From contig NZ_JACXAD010000023.1 in assembly GCF_014699115.1 (NCBI RefSeq), positions 28,326-92,325 on the forward strand: 64,000 bases of DNA. Direction: 5' to 3'. The notes below the pieces were generated by a model. The model searched no databases. It was given only the letters and a program-made list of their open reading frames with translations, and had not been told where the DNA came from. Below, piece by piece: positions 1 through 8,150 of the stretch. Origin of the DNA: Hymenobacter montanus (lineage in GTDB: Bacteria; Bacteroidota; Bacteroidia; Cytophagales; Hymenobacteraceae). The position numbers and the translations under genes are program-made. Numbering within the stretch: position 1 is the stretch's first letter; each line of letters starts with the position of its first letter.

Positions 1-1
1 G

Positions 2-676
2 CTAAACCCGTCTTTGTTCTTAGCTCGTTTCAACGCTAATGGAACGCTGGACGCTTCATTCGGCACCAATGGGACGACTGACCTGGGCCCGGCAGCCTTC
101 AACGCCTTCCCGGAGATGAGCTTGCAGGCCGACGGTAAAATTGTGCTGGTGGGCACCCTCAACGGCGACTTCGTATTGCGCCGGCTTTTACCCAGCGGCC
201 AACCAGATACGGGCTACGGCCTCAACGGCTACGTGACGATAAATGAAGATGTAGACGACCAACTGAAAGACGTGTTGATCCAGCCCGATGGCAGCGCCGT
301 AGCCGTTGGCTACGCAGCCGGCCCGGCGGGCCAGAACAGCCGCTTCGCGGTGCTGCGGGTGCTGCCCACCGGCCGGGCACTGGCTTCCGCGGTAGGCTTC
401 AGCGGGGCCGCCGCGTTGCGCGCCGTACCTAACCCCAGCAGTGGGGCGCAGCTACAGGTGGAAATGAACTGGCCGGCGGCCGTGCACCAGCCCGTGTCCG
501 TGGAGCTGCTCTCCCCCATGGGCCAAGTAGTGACCCAGACCACGCTCAGCCCCGTTGGAGCGGGGGAGCGGCGGCAGGCGAAGCTCGCGCCGGACCAGGT
601 GCTCGCGGCTGGGCTGTACGTATTGCGGGCGCGTTGCGCCACCGGCGTACTGACCAGCAAAGTGTTGGTGCAGTAA
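2..676 (+). CDS. Secreted delta-60-repeat protein with T9SS sorting tail, 5' partial
   Basis: The reading frame is open to the left edge, so only the C-terminal part (about 224 residues) is present. It shows two to three delta-60-type repeats (FLARFNANGTLDASFGTNG; FVLRRLLPSGQPDTGYGLNG; FAVLRVLPTG), each beginning with a hydrophobic strand and ending in a D/G-rich turn. The last ~85 residues form a type A C-terminal sorting domain (VPNPSSG near its start, then AAGLYVLRA and a terminal KVLVQ). Such tails send proteins through the type IX secretion system to the cell surface or medium. The function of the exported part is unknown. Confidence 0.8.
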   Translation, partial: LNPSLFLARFNANGTLDASFGTNGTTDLGPAAFNAFPEMSLQADGKIVLVGTLNGDFVLRRLLPSGQPDTGYGLNGYVTINEDVDDQLKDVLIQPDGSAVAVGYAAGPAGQNSRFAVLRVLPTGRALASAVGFSGAAALRAVPNPSSGAQLQVEMNWPAAVHQPVSVELLSPMGQVVTQTTLSPVGAGERRQAKLAPDQVLAAGLYVLRARCATGVLTSKVLVQ

Positions 677-713
677 ACTTCAGAAAAGGGTGCCGGGGCA
701 GTAGGGCATTTGG

Positions 714-1742
714 CTATCGGCTGCGCAGCCACGCGGTTACGTCGCCGGGCAAGCCCGCTCCGAATTGCGGGTAAGCCCGACCCGACACGAGCAAGTCGGG
801 CCCAGCGGCGCGGTAGGCGCGCACGGCGCTGCCGCGCCCAGCGCCCAGCACCGCGCGCCAGGCGGCCGCCCGTTGGGGGGCCGAGGCCCCGCCATACAGG
901 CCCAACACCGGCATCTTGCGCCGGGCTAGCTCCCGGAAGGCGGGGTCGGGATCGGCGTTTTGGGCAATGAAAAAGGCCAGCCGGGGCGCGCCGGGGCCCG
1001 TACCGGCCTGCACCAGCGCCGGGGCCCGGGCCCCGGCAGCCCAGGCGCCCACCTTGGCCGTGTCGGCCCCGGGGGTGTTGCGCAGCAGGCGCACGGCCGC
1101 TTGCAGGCGCGGCATTTCCGCCGCGGCGCTGGTCGAGCCAATTGCCGGCAGCAGCAGGACGATGACGCCATCGCGCGCCAGCCCATCGGCCCAGAGGGCA
1201 GCGGCGGCGGCCGTCACCGTGTCGGGCAGCATCATGAGGGCGGCGCCCGGCGTACTGGTGTCGGAAGGAGCAAACAGCCAGGCCGAGCCGGTGGCCTGCG
1301 GTATTTCTTCGACGCGGTACGTGCTGGCCGCGGGCTCGCCGCGCTTCACCAGGATGGCGTTGAACCTAGTGGTATCCAGGTTGAGGGAGCCGCGCCAGAA
1401 GTCGCCCTCCAGCTTCAGGGTCAGTACTTCGCCGGGCCGGGCCGGGCGCGTGAGGCGCAGCTCGTTATTGCTGAACAGCAGGGTATCGGCCACGAAGTTG
1501 AGGGTCCCGGCGGTGGGCGCCGTGAACTCGGCCTCGTAGTGGCCGGGGCTGGGGTGGCGGATGTCGAGCGCGGCGCGCAGGTCAGCCTGGCCGGGGGTGC
1601 CAAGGCTGCCTTCGTAGTGAGCCACGGGCGGGATCGCGCTCCGGGCCTGTTCACGCTGCGCCTGGCAGGCCGTTAGCCCCACGGCCCAGAGCAAGCCCAG
1701 GCCGCCGCTCAGCAGGCGGGCGGGGCGAATAATCGAATGCAT
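714..1742 (-). CDS. Lipoprotein with degenerate alpha/beta-hydrolase fold
   Basis: A 342-residue protein starting MHSIIRPARLL with a lipoprotein signal and lipobox (VGLTAC, Cys about residue 24). The start at 1742 was chosen because it leaves a clean signal peptide; an ATG 15 bases upstream is possible. Residues ~35-150 resemble a small beta-rich domain, and the C-terminal half resembles a dienelactone-hydrolase-like fold. The nucleophile elbow reads GAWAAG, with Ala in place of the catalytic Ser, and the acid position (LYGGASAP) lacks the expected Asp. It is therefore probably a non-catalytic member or has a changed mechanism. It lies 32 bases downstream of the GNAT gene on the same strand and may be co-transcribed with it. 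Confidence 0.7.
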   Translation of the reverse strand: MHSIIRPARLLSGGLGLLWAVGLTACQAQREQARSAIPPVAHYEGSLGTPGQADLRAALDIRHPSPGHYEAEFTAPTAGTLNFVADTLLFSNNELRLTRPARPGEVLTLKLEGDFWRGSLNLDTTRFNAILVKRGEPAASTYRVEEIPQATGSAWLFAPSDTSTPGAALMMLPDTVTAAAAALWADGLARDGVIVLLLPAIGSTSAAAEMPRLQAAVRLLRNTPGADTAKVGAWAAGARAPALVQAGTGPGAPRLAFFIAQNADPDPAFRELARRKMPVLGLYGGASAPQRAAAWRAVLGAGRGSAVRAYRAAGPDLLVSGRAYPQFGAGLPGDVTAWLRSR

Positions 1743-1774
1743 CACAGGAATAGGCATTCCCAAAAGTAGCCAGT

Positions 1775-2320
1775 TTAACGGCCCGCCAATCCTTTGCGCA
1801 AAATCAGGTCGGTTTGCACGTCCTGCCCCAGTCGAAATTCGTGCTGGCCCACGGCCCGAAAGCCGAACCGCTGGTAGAAGGCCCGGGCCCGGTCGTTCTT
1901 CTCCCACACACCCAGCACCACGGCCGAGCAGTGCAGCTGCTCGGCCAGGGCCAGGATGCCGCGCATCAGGGCCGCGCCCAGGCCGGTGCCCTGCCAGTCG
2001 TCGCGCACGTACAACCGCTGGATTTCGAGGCGGCCCGCCTGGTCCTGGTCGGCGGGCAAGCCCAGGGCCGAATTGTCGCGCAGCTTGGCGTAGCCCACCA
2101 GCTCGGCCTGCATGTGGGCCAGCAGGAAGGTGTTTTCGCGGTCTTGCAGCTCGGCGAGCTGGATGTCGGGGCCAAAGTTTTCGGCCAGGTACGCGGCCAG
2201 GTCGGCCGGCGAGCAGGAGGCCCCGAAGGCTTCCTGAAAGGTTTGGCGGCCCAGGTCGGCCAGCTGAGCGGCGGTAGCGGCGTTGGCCTTGGCCAGCGAG
2301 ATGCGCAGGGGAGATGACAT
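1775..2320 (-). CDS. GNAT family N-acetyltransferase
   Basis: A 181-residue protein starting MSSPLRISLAKANAAT. The GNAT acetyl-CoA site is clear: LEIQRLYVRDDWQGTGLGAAL (about residues 110-130) has the Q/RxxGxG/A motif in the form QGTGLG. It is followed by LGVWEKNDRARAFYQRFGF, the usual motif B region. It should transfer an acetyl group from acetyl-CoA to an amine; the substrate cannot be read from sequence. The frame stays open upstream of 2320, but those residues look non-coding (Arg/Pro-rich, no family match), so the internal ATG was taken. Confidence 0.88.
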   Translation of the reverse strand: MSSPLRISLAKANAATAAQLADLGRQTFQEAFGASCSPADLAAYLAENFGPDIQLAELQDRENTFLLAHMQAELVGYAKLRDNSALGLPADQDQAGRLEIQRLYVRDDWQGTGLGAALMRGILALAEQLHCSAVVLGVWEKNDRARAFYQRFGFRAVGQHEFRLGQDVQTDLILRKGLAGR

Positions 2321-2349
2321 CCCGCAAAGGTCGAGCAGCGCCCGCCGAT

Positions 2350-2616
2350 TTACAGCATCCCGTCGGTGTTCGGGTTGCGCCGGGTGGGGGCGCCGCGTCG
2401 CAGACCCAGCCCCATGCGCATCAGCAGCCCGCTGGCTAGCAACCCCAACAGGTTCGCACTTAGCAGCATCGCCGAAGGATTTTGGTAAGCGCCGGTGCTC
2501 CAACTGTACACGGCCACGTACACTCTCAGCAGCAGCCCCACGGCTAGCATGCCCCCGCTGATTACGAGCATCCAGCCGACTAAGCGGCGCGTAGCAGGAG
2601 GGAGGGGAGCTGCCAT
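2350..2616 (-). CDS. Small two-helix membrane protein
   Basis: An 88-residue protein with two predicted membrane segments (about residues 14-34 and 48-66) and a basic C-terminal tail (LRRGAPTRRNPNTDG). It lies 29 bases upstream of the GNAT gene on the same strand. I do not recognise the family. Hydrophobic pattern, length and position support a real gene, but no function can be assigned. Confidence 0.6.
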   Translation of the reverse strand: MAAPLPPATRRLVGWMLVISGGMLAVGLLLRVYVAVYSWSTGAYQNPSAMLLSANLLGLLASGLLMRMGLGLRRGAPTRRNPNTDGML

Positions 2617-2715
2617 GGTGGCTCTTTCATACGAGGCCCGTCAAGGCGGGGTTCAGGCCGCCCCACCTTATTGCGAATCCGGTTCTTTGGCGTAATTTCG
2701 TTGTACCAATACCCC

Positions 2716-2788
2716 GCGAGAGTAGCTCAGTTGGTAGAGCATCAGCTTCCCAAGCTGAGGGTCGCGAGTTCGAACCTCGTTTCTCGCT
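2716..2788 (+). tRNA. tRNA-Gly (anticodon CCC)
   Basis: A full cloverleaf can be drawn. The acceptor stem GCGAGAG pairs with TTCTCGC with one G-T pair. D arm GCTC/GAGC. Anticodon stem TCAGC/GCTGA encloses the loop TTCCCAA, anticodon CCC at 2749-2751. T arm GCGAG with TTCGAAC and CTCGT. The 3' CCA is not encoded. The defence island starts within 200 bases downstream. Confidence 0.93.
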
Positions 2789-2796
2789 CATTGATT

Positions 2797-2837
2797 AACA
2801 GCCATTTAGGTCGTATCCTAAGTGGCTGTTTTGTTTT
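2797..2837 (+). terminator. Rho-independent terminator after tRNA-Gly
   Basis: A 14-bp near-perfect stem (AACAGCCATTTAGG with CCTAAGTGGCTGTT, one mismatch) around a 6-base loop, followed by TTGTTTTT. It ends the tRNA transcript before the restriction operon. Confidence 0.85.
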
Positions 2838-2873
2838 TCAATTACATTTTAAATTACACAAGTTGATTTTAGC

Positions 2874-2881
2874 TACGTTTG
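2874..2881 (+). promoter_or_regulatory. Possible -7 box of the hsd operon
   Basis: TACGTTTG matches the Bacteroidota TAnnTTTG -7 consensus and lies in an A/T-rich stretch about 95 bases upstream of hsdR. No convincing -33 TTTG is seen at the expected distance, so this is weak. Confidence 0.3.
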
Positions 2882-2975
2882 CTATAATTCTACTTAATCA
2901 TGCTCGTGGTCATGAATTCTTATACCACACGCTTTAATACAGTCATTTAGAGCCGACCTACCGCACTCTCTACCA

Positions 2976-5948
2976 ATGGTAAACGAACAACAAATCGAGT
3001 ACGGCTTCATCGGCGACCTGCAGCGCCTCAAGTACACCTACCGCGACGACATCCGCAACAACACCGAGCTGGAGCGCAACTTCCGTGAGAGGTTTGAGGC
3101 CCTGAACCGCGTCACGCTCTCCGACGCGGAGTTCAGTCGCCTGCGGGACGAAATCGTGAACCCCGATGTGTTCGTGGCGTCCAAAACGCTGCGGGCGCGC
3201 AATACCTTTATCCGGGAAGACGGCACGCCGTTGCAGTACACGCTGGTCAACATCAAGGACTGGTGCAAGAACGAGTTTGAGGTCATCAACCAGCTGCGCA
3301 TCAACACGGCCAGCAGCTTCCACCGCTACGACGTCATCCTGCTCCTCAACGGCCTGCCGCTGGTGCAAATTGAGCTGAAGACGCTGGACGTGACGCCGCG
3401 CAAAGCGATGAAGCAGATAGCCGACTACAAGAACGACCACGGCGCGAGCTATACCAATACGCTTCTGTGCTTCGTGCAACTGTTCATCGTATCCAACCGC
3501 ACCAGCACCTACTACCTAGCCAACAACCGTCGGGAGCATTTCGACTTCTCGGCCGACGAGCAGTTTCTGCCGGTATACCAGTACGCCGACGAGAAAAACC
3601 GGAAAATCAACCACCTCAGCGAGTTTGCCGAGAAGTTCCTGACCAAGTGCACCCTGGCCGAAATGATTAGCCGCTACATGGTGCTGGTGGAAAGCGAGCA
3701 ACGGCTGCTGGTAATGCGCCCCTACCAGATCTACGCGGTGAAGGCCATCGTCGACTGCATTCACCAGAACCGAGGCAACGGCTACATCTGGCACACCACC
3801 GGCAGCGGCAAAACGCTCACCTCGTTCAAGGCCTCCACGCTGCTCAAGGACAACCCCGACATCGAGAAGTGCCTGTTTGTGGTGGACCGCAAGGACCTGG
3901 ACCGCCAGACCCGGGAGGAGTTCAACAAGTTTCAGGAAGGCTGCGTGGAGGAGAACACCAACACCGGGGCCCTAGTGCGCCGCCTGCTCTCCGACGACTA
4001 CGCCGACAAGGTCATCGTGACCACCATCCAGAAGCTGGGCCTGGCCCTCGACCCCAGCCACCCCAAAGACTATAAAACCCAGCTCCAGCCCCTCAGCCAC
4101 AAGCGGGTGGTGCTCATCTTCGACGAGTGCCACCGCTCGCAGTTCGGCGAAAACCACAAGGCCATCAAGGCGTTTTTTCCGAAGGCTCAGCTGTTCGGCT
4201 TTACCGGCACACCCATCTTTGAGGACAATGCCATCTACACGCAGGTAGATGGGCGGGAGGCGTCGTACCAAACCACGGAAGACATTTTCCAGAAGTGCCT
4301 GCACTCCTACACCATCACCCACGCCATCGAGGACAAAAACGTGCTGCGCTTTCACGTCGACTACTTCAAGCCTGATGGCAAGCCCGGCGCTGCCCCCGGC
4401 TCCGGCCCGGCTCAGCAGGCCGTGGTGAAGTACATCCTGGAAAAACACGACGCGGCCACCCTGCAACGCCGCTTCAACGCGGTGCTGGCTACCCAGAGCA
4501 TCAACGACGCCATTGCCTACTACGACCTGTTCCGGCAGGAGCAGACAAAACGAGACGGCGAACCCGACTTCCGGCCCCTGCACATTGCCTGCGTGTTTTC
4601 GCCGCCCGCCGAGGGCAACGCCGATGTGCGCCAGATTCAGGAAGACCTGCCCACCGAAAAGCAGGATAACCAGGTAGAGCCCGACGCGAAGAAAGACGCC
4701 CTCAAGCGCATCATCCACGACTACAACCAGCAGTACGGCACCAACCACCACCTCGGCGAGTTCGACCTGTATTACCAGGATGTACAGCAGCGCATTAAGG
4801 CTCAGAAGTGGCCGGTGGCAGACTACCCGCGCCACGAGCGTATCGACATCACCATCGTGGTCGACATGCTGCTCACGGGCTTCGACTCCAAGTACCTTAA
4901 CACCCTCTACGTCGATAAAAACCTGAAGCACCACGGCCTCATCCAGGCGTTTTCGCGCACCAACCGCGTACTCAACGACACCAAGCCCTATGGCCACGTG
5001 CTCGACTTCCGGCAGCAGCAGCCGGCCGTGGACGCGGCCATTGCCCTGTTCTCGGGCATCGAAAACAAGCAGGACCCTAAGGAAATCTGGCTGGTGGCTC
5101 CCGCGTCGGAGGTGATGAAGGACTACGAGAAAGCCGTGCAGGCCCTCGAAAGCTTCATGCAGGGGCACGGCCTGCCCGCCGCCCCCGAGGAAGTAGCCAA
5201 CCTGCAGGGCGACCTGGCCCGCGGCGAGTTCATCAACACGTTCAAGGAAGTGCAGCGCTTGCGCACCCAGCTCGACCAGTACACCGACCTGGGCGAGCCC
5301 GAAAAAGCCCAGCTCGAAACCCTGCTGCCCCTCGACGACCTGCGCGCCTTCCGGGGCCAGTACCTCGAAACCGCCAAGCGCCTGCGCGACCAGCAGGGCA
5401 AGGGCAAAAACCCCGCTCCCCCCAACGGGGTACAGTTCGACCTCGACTTTGAGTTCGTGCTCTTTGCCTCGGCCATCATCGACTACGATTACATCATGGG
5501 CCTGATGGCTGCCAGCACCACGCAGGCGCCGAAGAAGCAGAAGCTGACGCGCGAGCAGATTATTGCCCTGCTGGGCTCCAGCGCCAACCTGATGGATGAG
5601 GCTGACGACCTGACCGCTTACTTTGCCGGCCTGCCCACCGACCGCGGCTTTACCGAGGCTGAAATTCGCGACGGCTACGAGGCTTTCAAGGCGGAAAAAA
5701 CGGCCGCCGCGCAGGCCGCTATTGCCGCCCGGCATGGGCTGGCGGTGGAGGCCCTCACGGCCTTCGTGGACGGCATCCTGCGGCGGATGATTTTTGACAG
5801 CGAAGGGCTGGGCGACCTGCTGGCGCCGCTGGGCCTGGGCTGGAAAGCGCGCGCCGCCAAGGAAGGCGAGCTGATGGCCGACCTCATTCCGTTGTTACAG
5901 AAACGGGCTCAGGGACGTGAAATCTCCGGCCTGGCAGCGTATGAATAG
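2976..5948 (+). CDS. hsdR: Type I restriction enzyme, R (motor/nuclease) subunit HsdR
   Basis: 990 residues, normal for HsdR. The N-terminal PD-(D/E)XK nuclease core is visible around residues 118-135 (YDVILLLNG, then QIELK). Superfamily 2 helicase motifs follow: Walker A TTGSGKT (~274-280), DECH box (~383-386), FTGTP (motif III) and a C-terminal helicase lobe with TGFDSKYLNTLYVDK and QAFSRTNR (motif VI). It translocates and cuts DNA lacking the host methylation, in complex with HsdM and HsdS encoded downstream. It is the first gene of the cluster, an unusual order since hsdM or hsdS often leads. The next gene starts within its last codons. Confidence 0.96.
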   Translation: MVNEQQIEYGFIGDLQRLKYTYRDDIRNNTELERNFRERFEALNRVTLSDAEFSRLRDEIVNPDVFVASKTLRARNTFIREDGTPLQYTLVNIKDWCKNEFEVINQLRINTASSFHRYDVILLLNGLPLVQIELKTLDVTPRKAMKQIADYKNDHGASYTNTLLCFVQLFIVSNRTSTYYLANNRREHFDFSADEQFLPVYQYADEKNRKINHLSEFAEKFLTKCTLAEMISRYMVLVESEQRLLVMRPYQIYAVKAIVDCIHQNRGNGYIWHTTGSGKTLTSFKASTLLKDNPDIEKCLFVVDRKDLDRQTREEFNKFQEGCVEENTNTGALVRRLLSDDYADKVIVTTIQKLGLALDPSHPKDYKTQLQPLSHKRVVLIFDECHRSQFGENHKAIKAFFPKAQLFGFTGTPIFEDNAIYTQVDGREASYQTTEDIFQKCLHSYTITHAIEDKNVLRFHVDYFKPDGKPGAAPGSGPAQQAVVKYILEKHDAATLQRRFNAVLATQSINDAIAYYDLFRQEQTKRDGEPDFRPLHIACVFSPPAEGNADVRQIQEDLPTEKQDNQVEPDAKKDALKRIIHDYNQQYGTNHHLGEFDLYYQDVQQRIKAQKWPVADYPRHERIDITIVVDMLLTGFDSKYLNTLYVDKNLKHHGLIQAFSRTNRVLNDTKPYGHVLDFRQQQPAVDAAIALFSGIENKQDPKEIWLVAPASEVMKDYEKAVQALESFMQGHGLPAAPEEVANLQGDLARGEFINTFKEVQRLRTQLDQYTDLGEPEKAQLETLLPLDDLRAFRGQYLETAKRLRDQQGKGKNPAPPNGVQFDLDFEFVLFASAIIDYDYIMGLMAASTTQAPKKQKLTREQIIALLGSSANLMDEADDLTAYFAGLPTDRGFTEAEIRDGYEAFKAEKTAAAQAAIAARHGLAVEALTAFVDGILRRMIFDSEGLGDLLAPLGLGWKARAAKEGELMADLIPLLQKRAQGREISGLAAYE

Positions 5949-6957
5949 CCCCGGCACGCCCACTAACCAACAGACGTTCGACGAGCTGCTGCGGCACATC
6001 CGGCAGGCCCGGCAGGCCGTTTTTGCCCACGTCAATACCGCTCTCATCGACTTGTACTGGTGGATGGGCCAGGCCATCAGCGAGAAGGTGCGGGGCGAGG
6101 CCTGGGGCAAGGGCGTGGTGGCCGAGCTGGCCAACTACATCGCCCGCAACGCGCCGGAAGTGAAAGGCTTTAGCGACAAAAACCTGTGGCGCATGAAGCA
6201 GTTCTATGAAATGTACCAGGACGACTCTACACTGGCGGCACTGGTGAGGGAGCTACCCTGGACGCACAACACCATTATTTTCTCCCGCTGCAAAAGCAGC
6301 GAGGAACGGGAGTACTATCTGCGAAAAGCGTCGGCCGAACGCTGGAGCAAGCGAGACCTGGAGCGGCAGATAAACGCTTTGCAATTTGAGCGCGGCATAT
6401 TAGGCGCGAAACTCTCGCCGGTGGTGAGAGAAGTACACCCGGCGGCTGACCAGGTGTTTAAAGACAGCTACGTGCTGGAGTTTCTGGGCCTGCCCGAAGC
6501 GCACCGCGAGGCTGACTTGCAACAAGCCCTCATCCGGCACATGAAGGCGTTTATCCTGGAGCTGGGCAGCGACTTCCTCTTTATGGGGGAAGAATACCGG
6601 GTGCAGGTGGGCAGCCAGGATTTCTACCTCGACCTGCTGTTTTATCACCGGGGGTTGGCGGCGCTGGTGGCTTTTGAGCTAAAAATCGGCCGGTTCATGC
6701 CCGAGCACCTGGGCCAGCTCAACTTCTACCTCGAAGCTCTGGACCGCGACGTGAAAAAGCCGCACGAGAACCCCAGCATCGGCGTGCTGCTGTGCCGCGA
6801 CAAGGACCAGGAGGTGGTGGAATATGCGCTCTCGCGTAACCTCTCCCCGACGCTCATTGCCCAATACCAGCTCCAACTACCCGACAAAAAGCTGTTGCAG
6901 GCCCGCCTGCACGAACTAATGAGCCGCGAACTGCCGGCCAACGACAATAACCTATGA
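5941..6957 (+). CDS. YhcG-type PDDEXK nuclease (DUF1016)
   Basis: 338 residues, beginning at an ATG that overlaps the hsdR stop by 8 bases (upstream in-frame starts also exist). The N-terminal half is the helical DUF1016 domain (LIDLYWWMGQAISEKV, then FSDKNLWRMKQFYE). The C-terminal half is a PD-(D/E)XK core: SQDFYLDLLFYH (Asp ~227/230) and AFELKIGRF (E-L-K ~246-248), then HLGQLNFYLEALD. YhcG-like nucleases are often found with type I restriction systems, but their exact task there is not settled. Its 3' end overlaps hsdS by 4 bases (ATGA), so tight co-translation is expected. Confidence 0.9.
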   Translation: MNSPGTPTNQQTFDELLRHIRQARQAVFAHVNTALIDLYWWMGQAISEKVRGEAWGKGVVAELANYIARNAPEVKGFSDKNLWRMKQFYEMYQDDSTLAALVRELPWTHNTIIFSRCKSSEEREYYLRKASAERWSKRDLERQINALQFERGILGAKLSPVVREVHPAADQVFKDSYVLEFLGLPEAHREADLQQALIRHMKAFILELGSDFLFMGEEYRVQVGSQDFYLDLLFYHRGLAALVAFELKIGRFMPEHLGQLNFYLEALDRDVKKPHENPSIGVLLCRDKDQEVVEYALSRNLSPTLIAQYQLQLPDKKLLQARLHELMSRELPANDNNL

Positions 6958-8150
6958 GTAAAGAAGCAAAAAAGACGGCGGTGCCAAAACTACGATTTCC
7001 GGAGTTTCGGGAGGCGGGGGAGTGGGAAGAGACGCAGTTAAGCGAAGTATCTCGCATTGTCGCAGGCCAATCGCCAGCAGGTACTTGCTATAACGACAAA
7101 GGAAATGGCATTCCTTTTTATCAGGGGAAAACAGACTTTGGAGATATTTATTTAGAAAAGCCAACAAAATGGACAACGCAGGTAACTAAGCTAGCAGGTC
7201 AAGGTGATATTTTGATGTCAGTCAGAGCACCTGTTGGAGCATTAAATATCGCAACTCATGAAATCTGTATAGGTAGAGGCTTGGCCGCAATCCAACCATT
7301 TGACAGTAGGTGGTTCCTGTATTACTTCTTAAATAGTATCCAAAAATCTATCATTGGCAATGGTGGCTCCATCTTCGATTCAATTAATAAGGAACAAATT
7401 GAGGCTATAAAAGTCCAGATTCCTTCTACCGATGAACAACAAAAAATAGCCGCTACCCTTTTTTCCCTCGACGACCTCATCACCGCCCAAAATGCCAAGC
7501 TGGAGGCCCTTAAAACCCACAAGCGTGGCCTGATGCAGAGGCTCTTTCCCACTGAAGGTGAAACGGTGCCGAAGCTGCGGTTTCCGGAGTTTCGGGACGC
7601 GGGGGAGTGGGATATAAAGCTATTGGGCGAGGTAGCAAAGAACTTGGACAGTAAGAGAGTGCCAATTACAGAGAGTGAAAGAATAAGTGGTAACGTTCCC
7701 TACTATGGCGCCTCAGGCATCATTGACTATGTACAAGATTACCTTTTTGATGAAGACTTACTTTGTATATCAGAAGATGGGGCAAACCTGATGGCAAGGA
7801 CTTATCCAATTGCCTTTTCAATTACGGGGAAAACATGGGTAAATAATCATGCACATGTCATCCGTTTTAAAAAGCGCTTTACTCAAGTACTAGTTGAGAA
7901 CTACTTGAATGCGATAAGCCTTGAGGGCTTTTTGACAGGAATGGCACAGCCCAAATTAAACAGGGCTAAATTAGATATTATCTCTGTTCCTCTTCCAAAG
8001 GATGAAAAAGAGCAGCAAAGAATAGCTAACACCCTTTCCTCTCTTGACGACCTCATCACCGCGCAAAGCCAGAAAATAGAGGCTCTGAAGCTGCACAAGA
8101 AAGGGCTGATGCAGGTACTATTTCCGGCGGCAAGTAAAGAGGACGCATGA
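6954..8150 (+). CDS. hsdS: Type I restriction specificity subunit HsdS
   Basis: 398 residues with the duplicated HsdS plan: target recognition domain 1, central helix, domain 2, C-terminal helix. The repeats are clear in protein and DNA: KLRFPEFREAGEW (~residue 10) and KLRFPEFRDAGEW (~205), and QQKIAATLFSLDDLITAQ (~162) and QQRIANTLSSLDDLITAQ (~357). The two recognition domains (about 7050-7440 and 7620-8000) are distinctly A/T-rich compared with the flanking conserved helices, which suggests they were exchanged by recombination. It sets the bipartite DNA target for both HsdR and HsdM. It overlaps the nuclease gene before it and prrC after it by 4 bases each. Confidence 0.95.
   Translation: MSKEAKKTAVPKLRFPEFREAGEWEETQLSEVSRIVAGQSPAGTCYNDKGNGIPFYQGKTDFGDIYLEKPTKWTTQVTKLAGQGDILMSVRAPVGALNIATHEICIGRGLAAIQPFDSRWFLYYFLNSIQKSIIGNGGSIFDSINKEQIEAIKVQIPSTDEQQKIAATLFSLDDLITAQNAKLEALKTHKRGLMQRLFPTEGETVPKLRFPEFRDAGEWDIKLLGEVAKNLDSKRVPITESERISGNVPYYGASGIIDYVQDYLFDEDLLCISEDGANLMARTYPIAFSITGKTWVNNHAHVIRFKKRFTQVLVENYLNAISLEGFLTGMAQPKLNRAKLDIISVPLPKDEKEQQRIANTLSSLDDLITAQSQKIEALKLHKKGLMQVLFPAASKEDA

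Noticed and set aside
714..2327. A 537-codon continuous minus-strand frame covering both the lipoprotein and the GNAT gene
   Set aside because: The first ~190 residues are the out-of-frame shadow of the GNAT gene (Arg/Pro/Gly-rich). The real gene starts at 1742 with a lipoprotein signal.
3972..5735. A long minus-strand open frame opposite hsdR (587 codons)
   Set aside because: Val/Leu/Gly-rich shadow of a GC-rich plus-strand gene with strong family motifs. The same holds for the long frames opposite hsdM, fumC and the DUF4175 gene.
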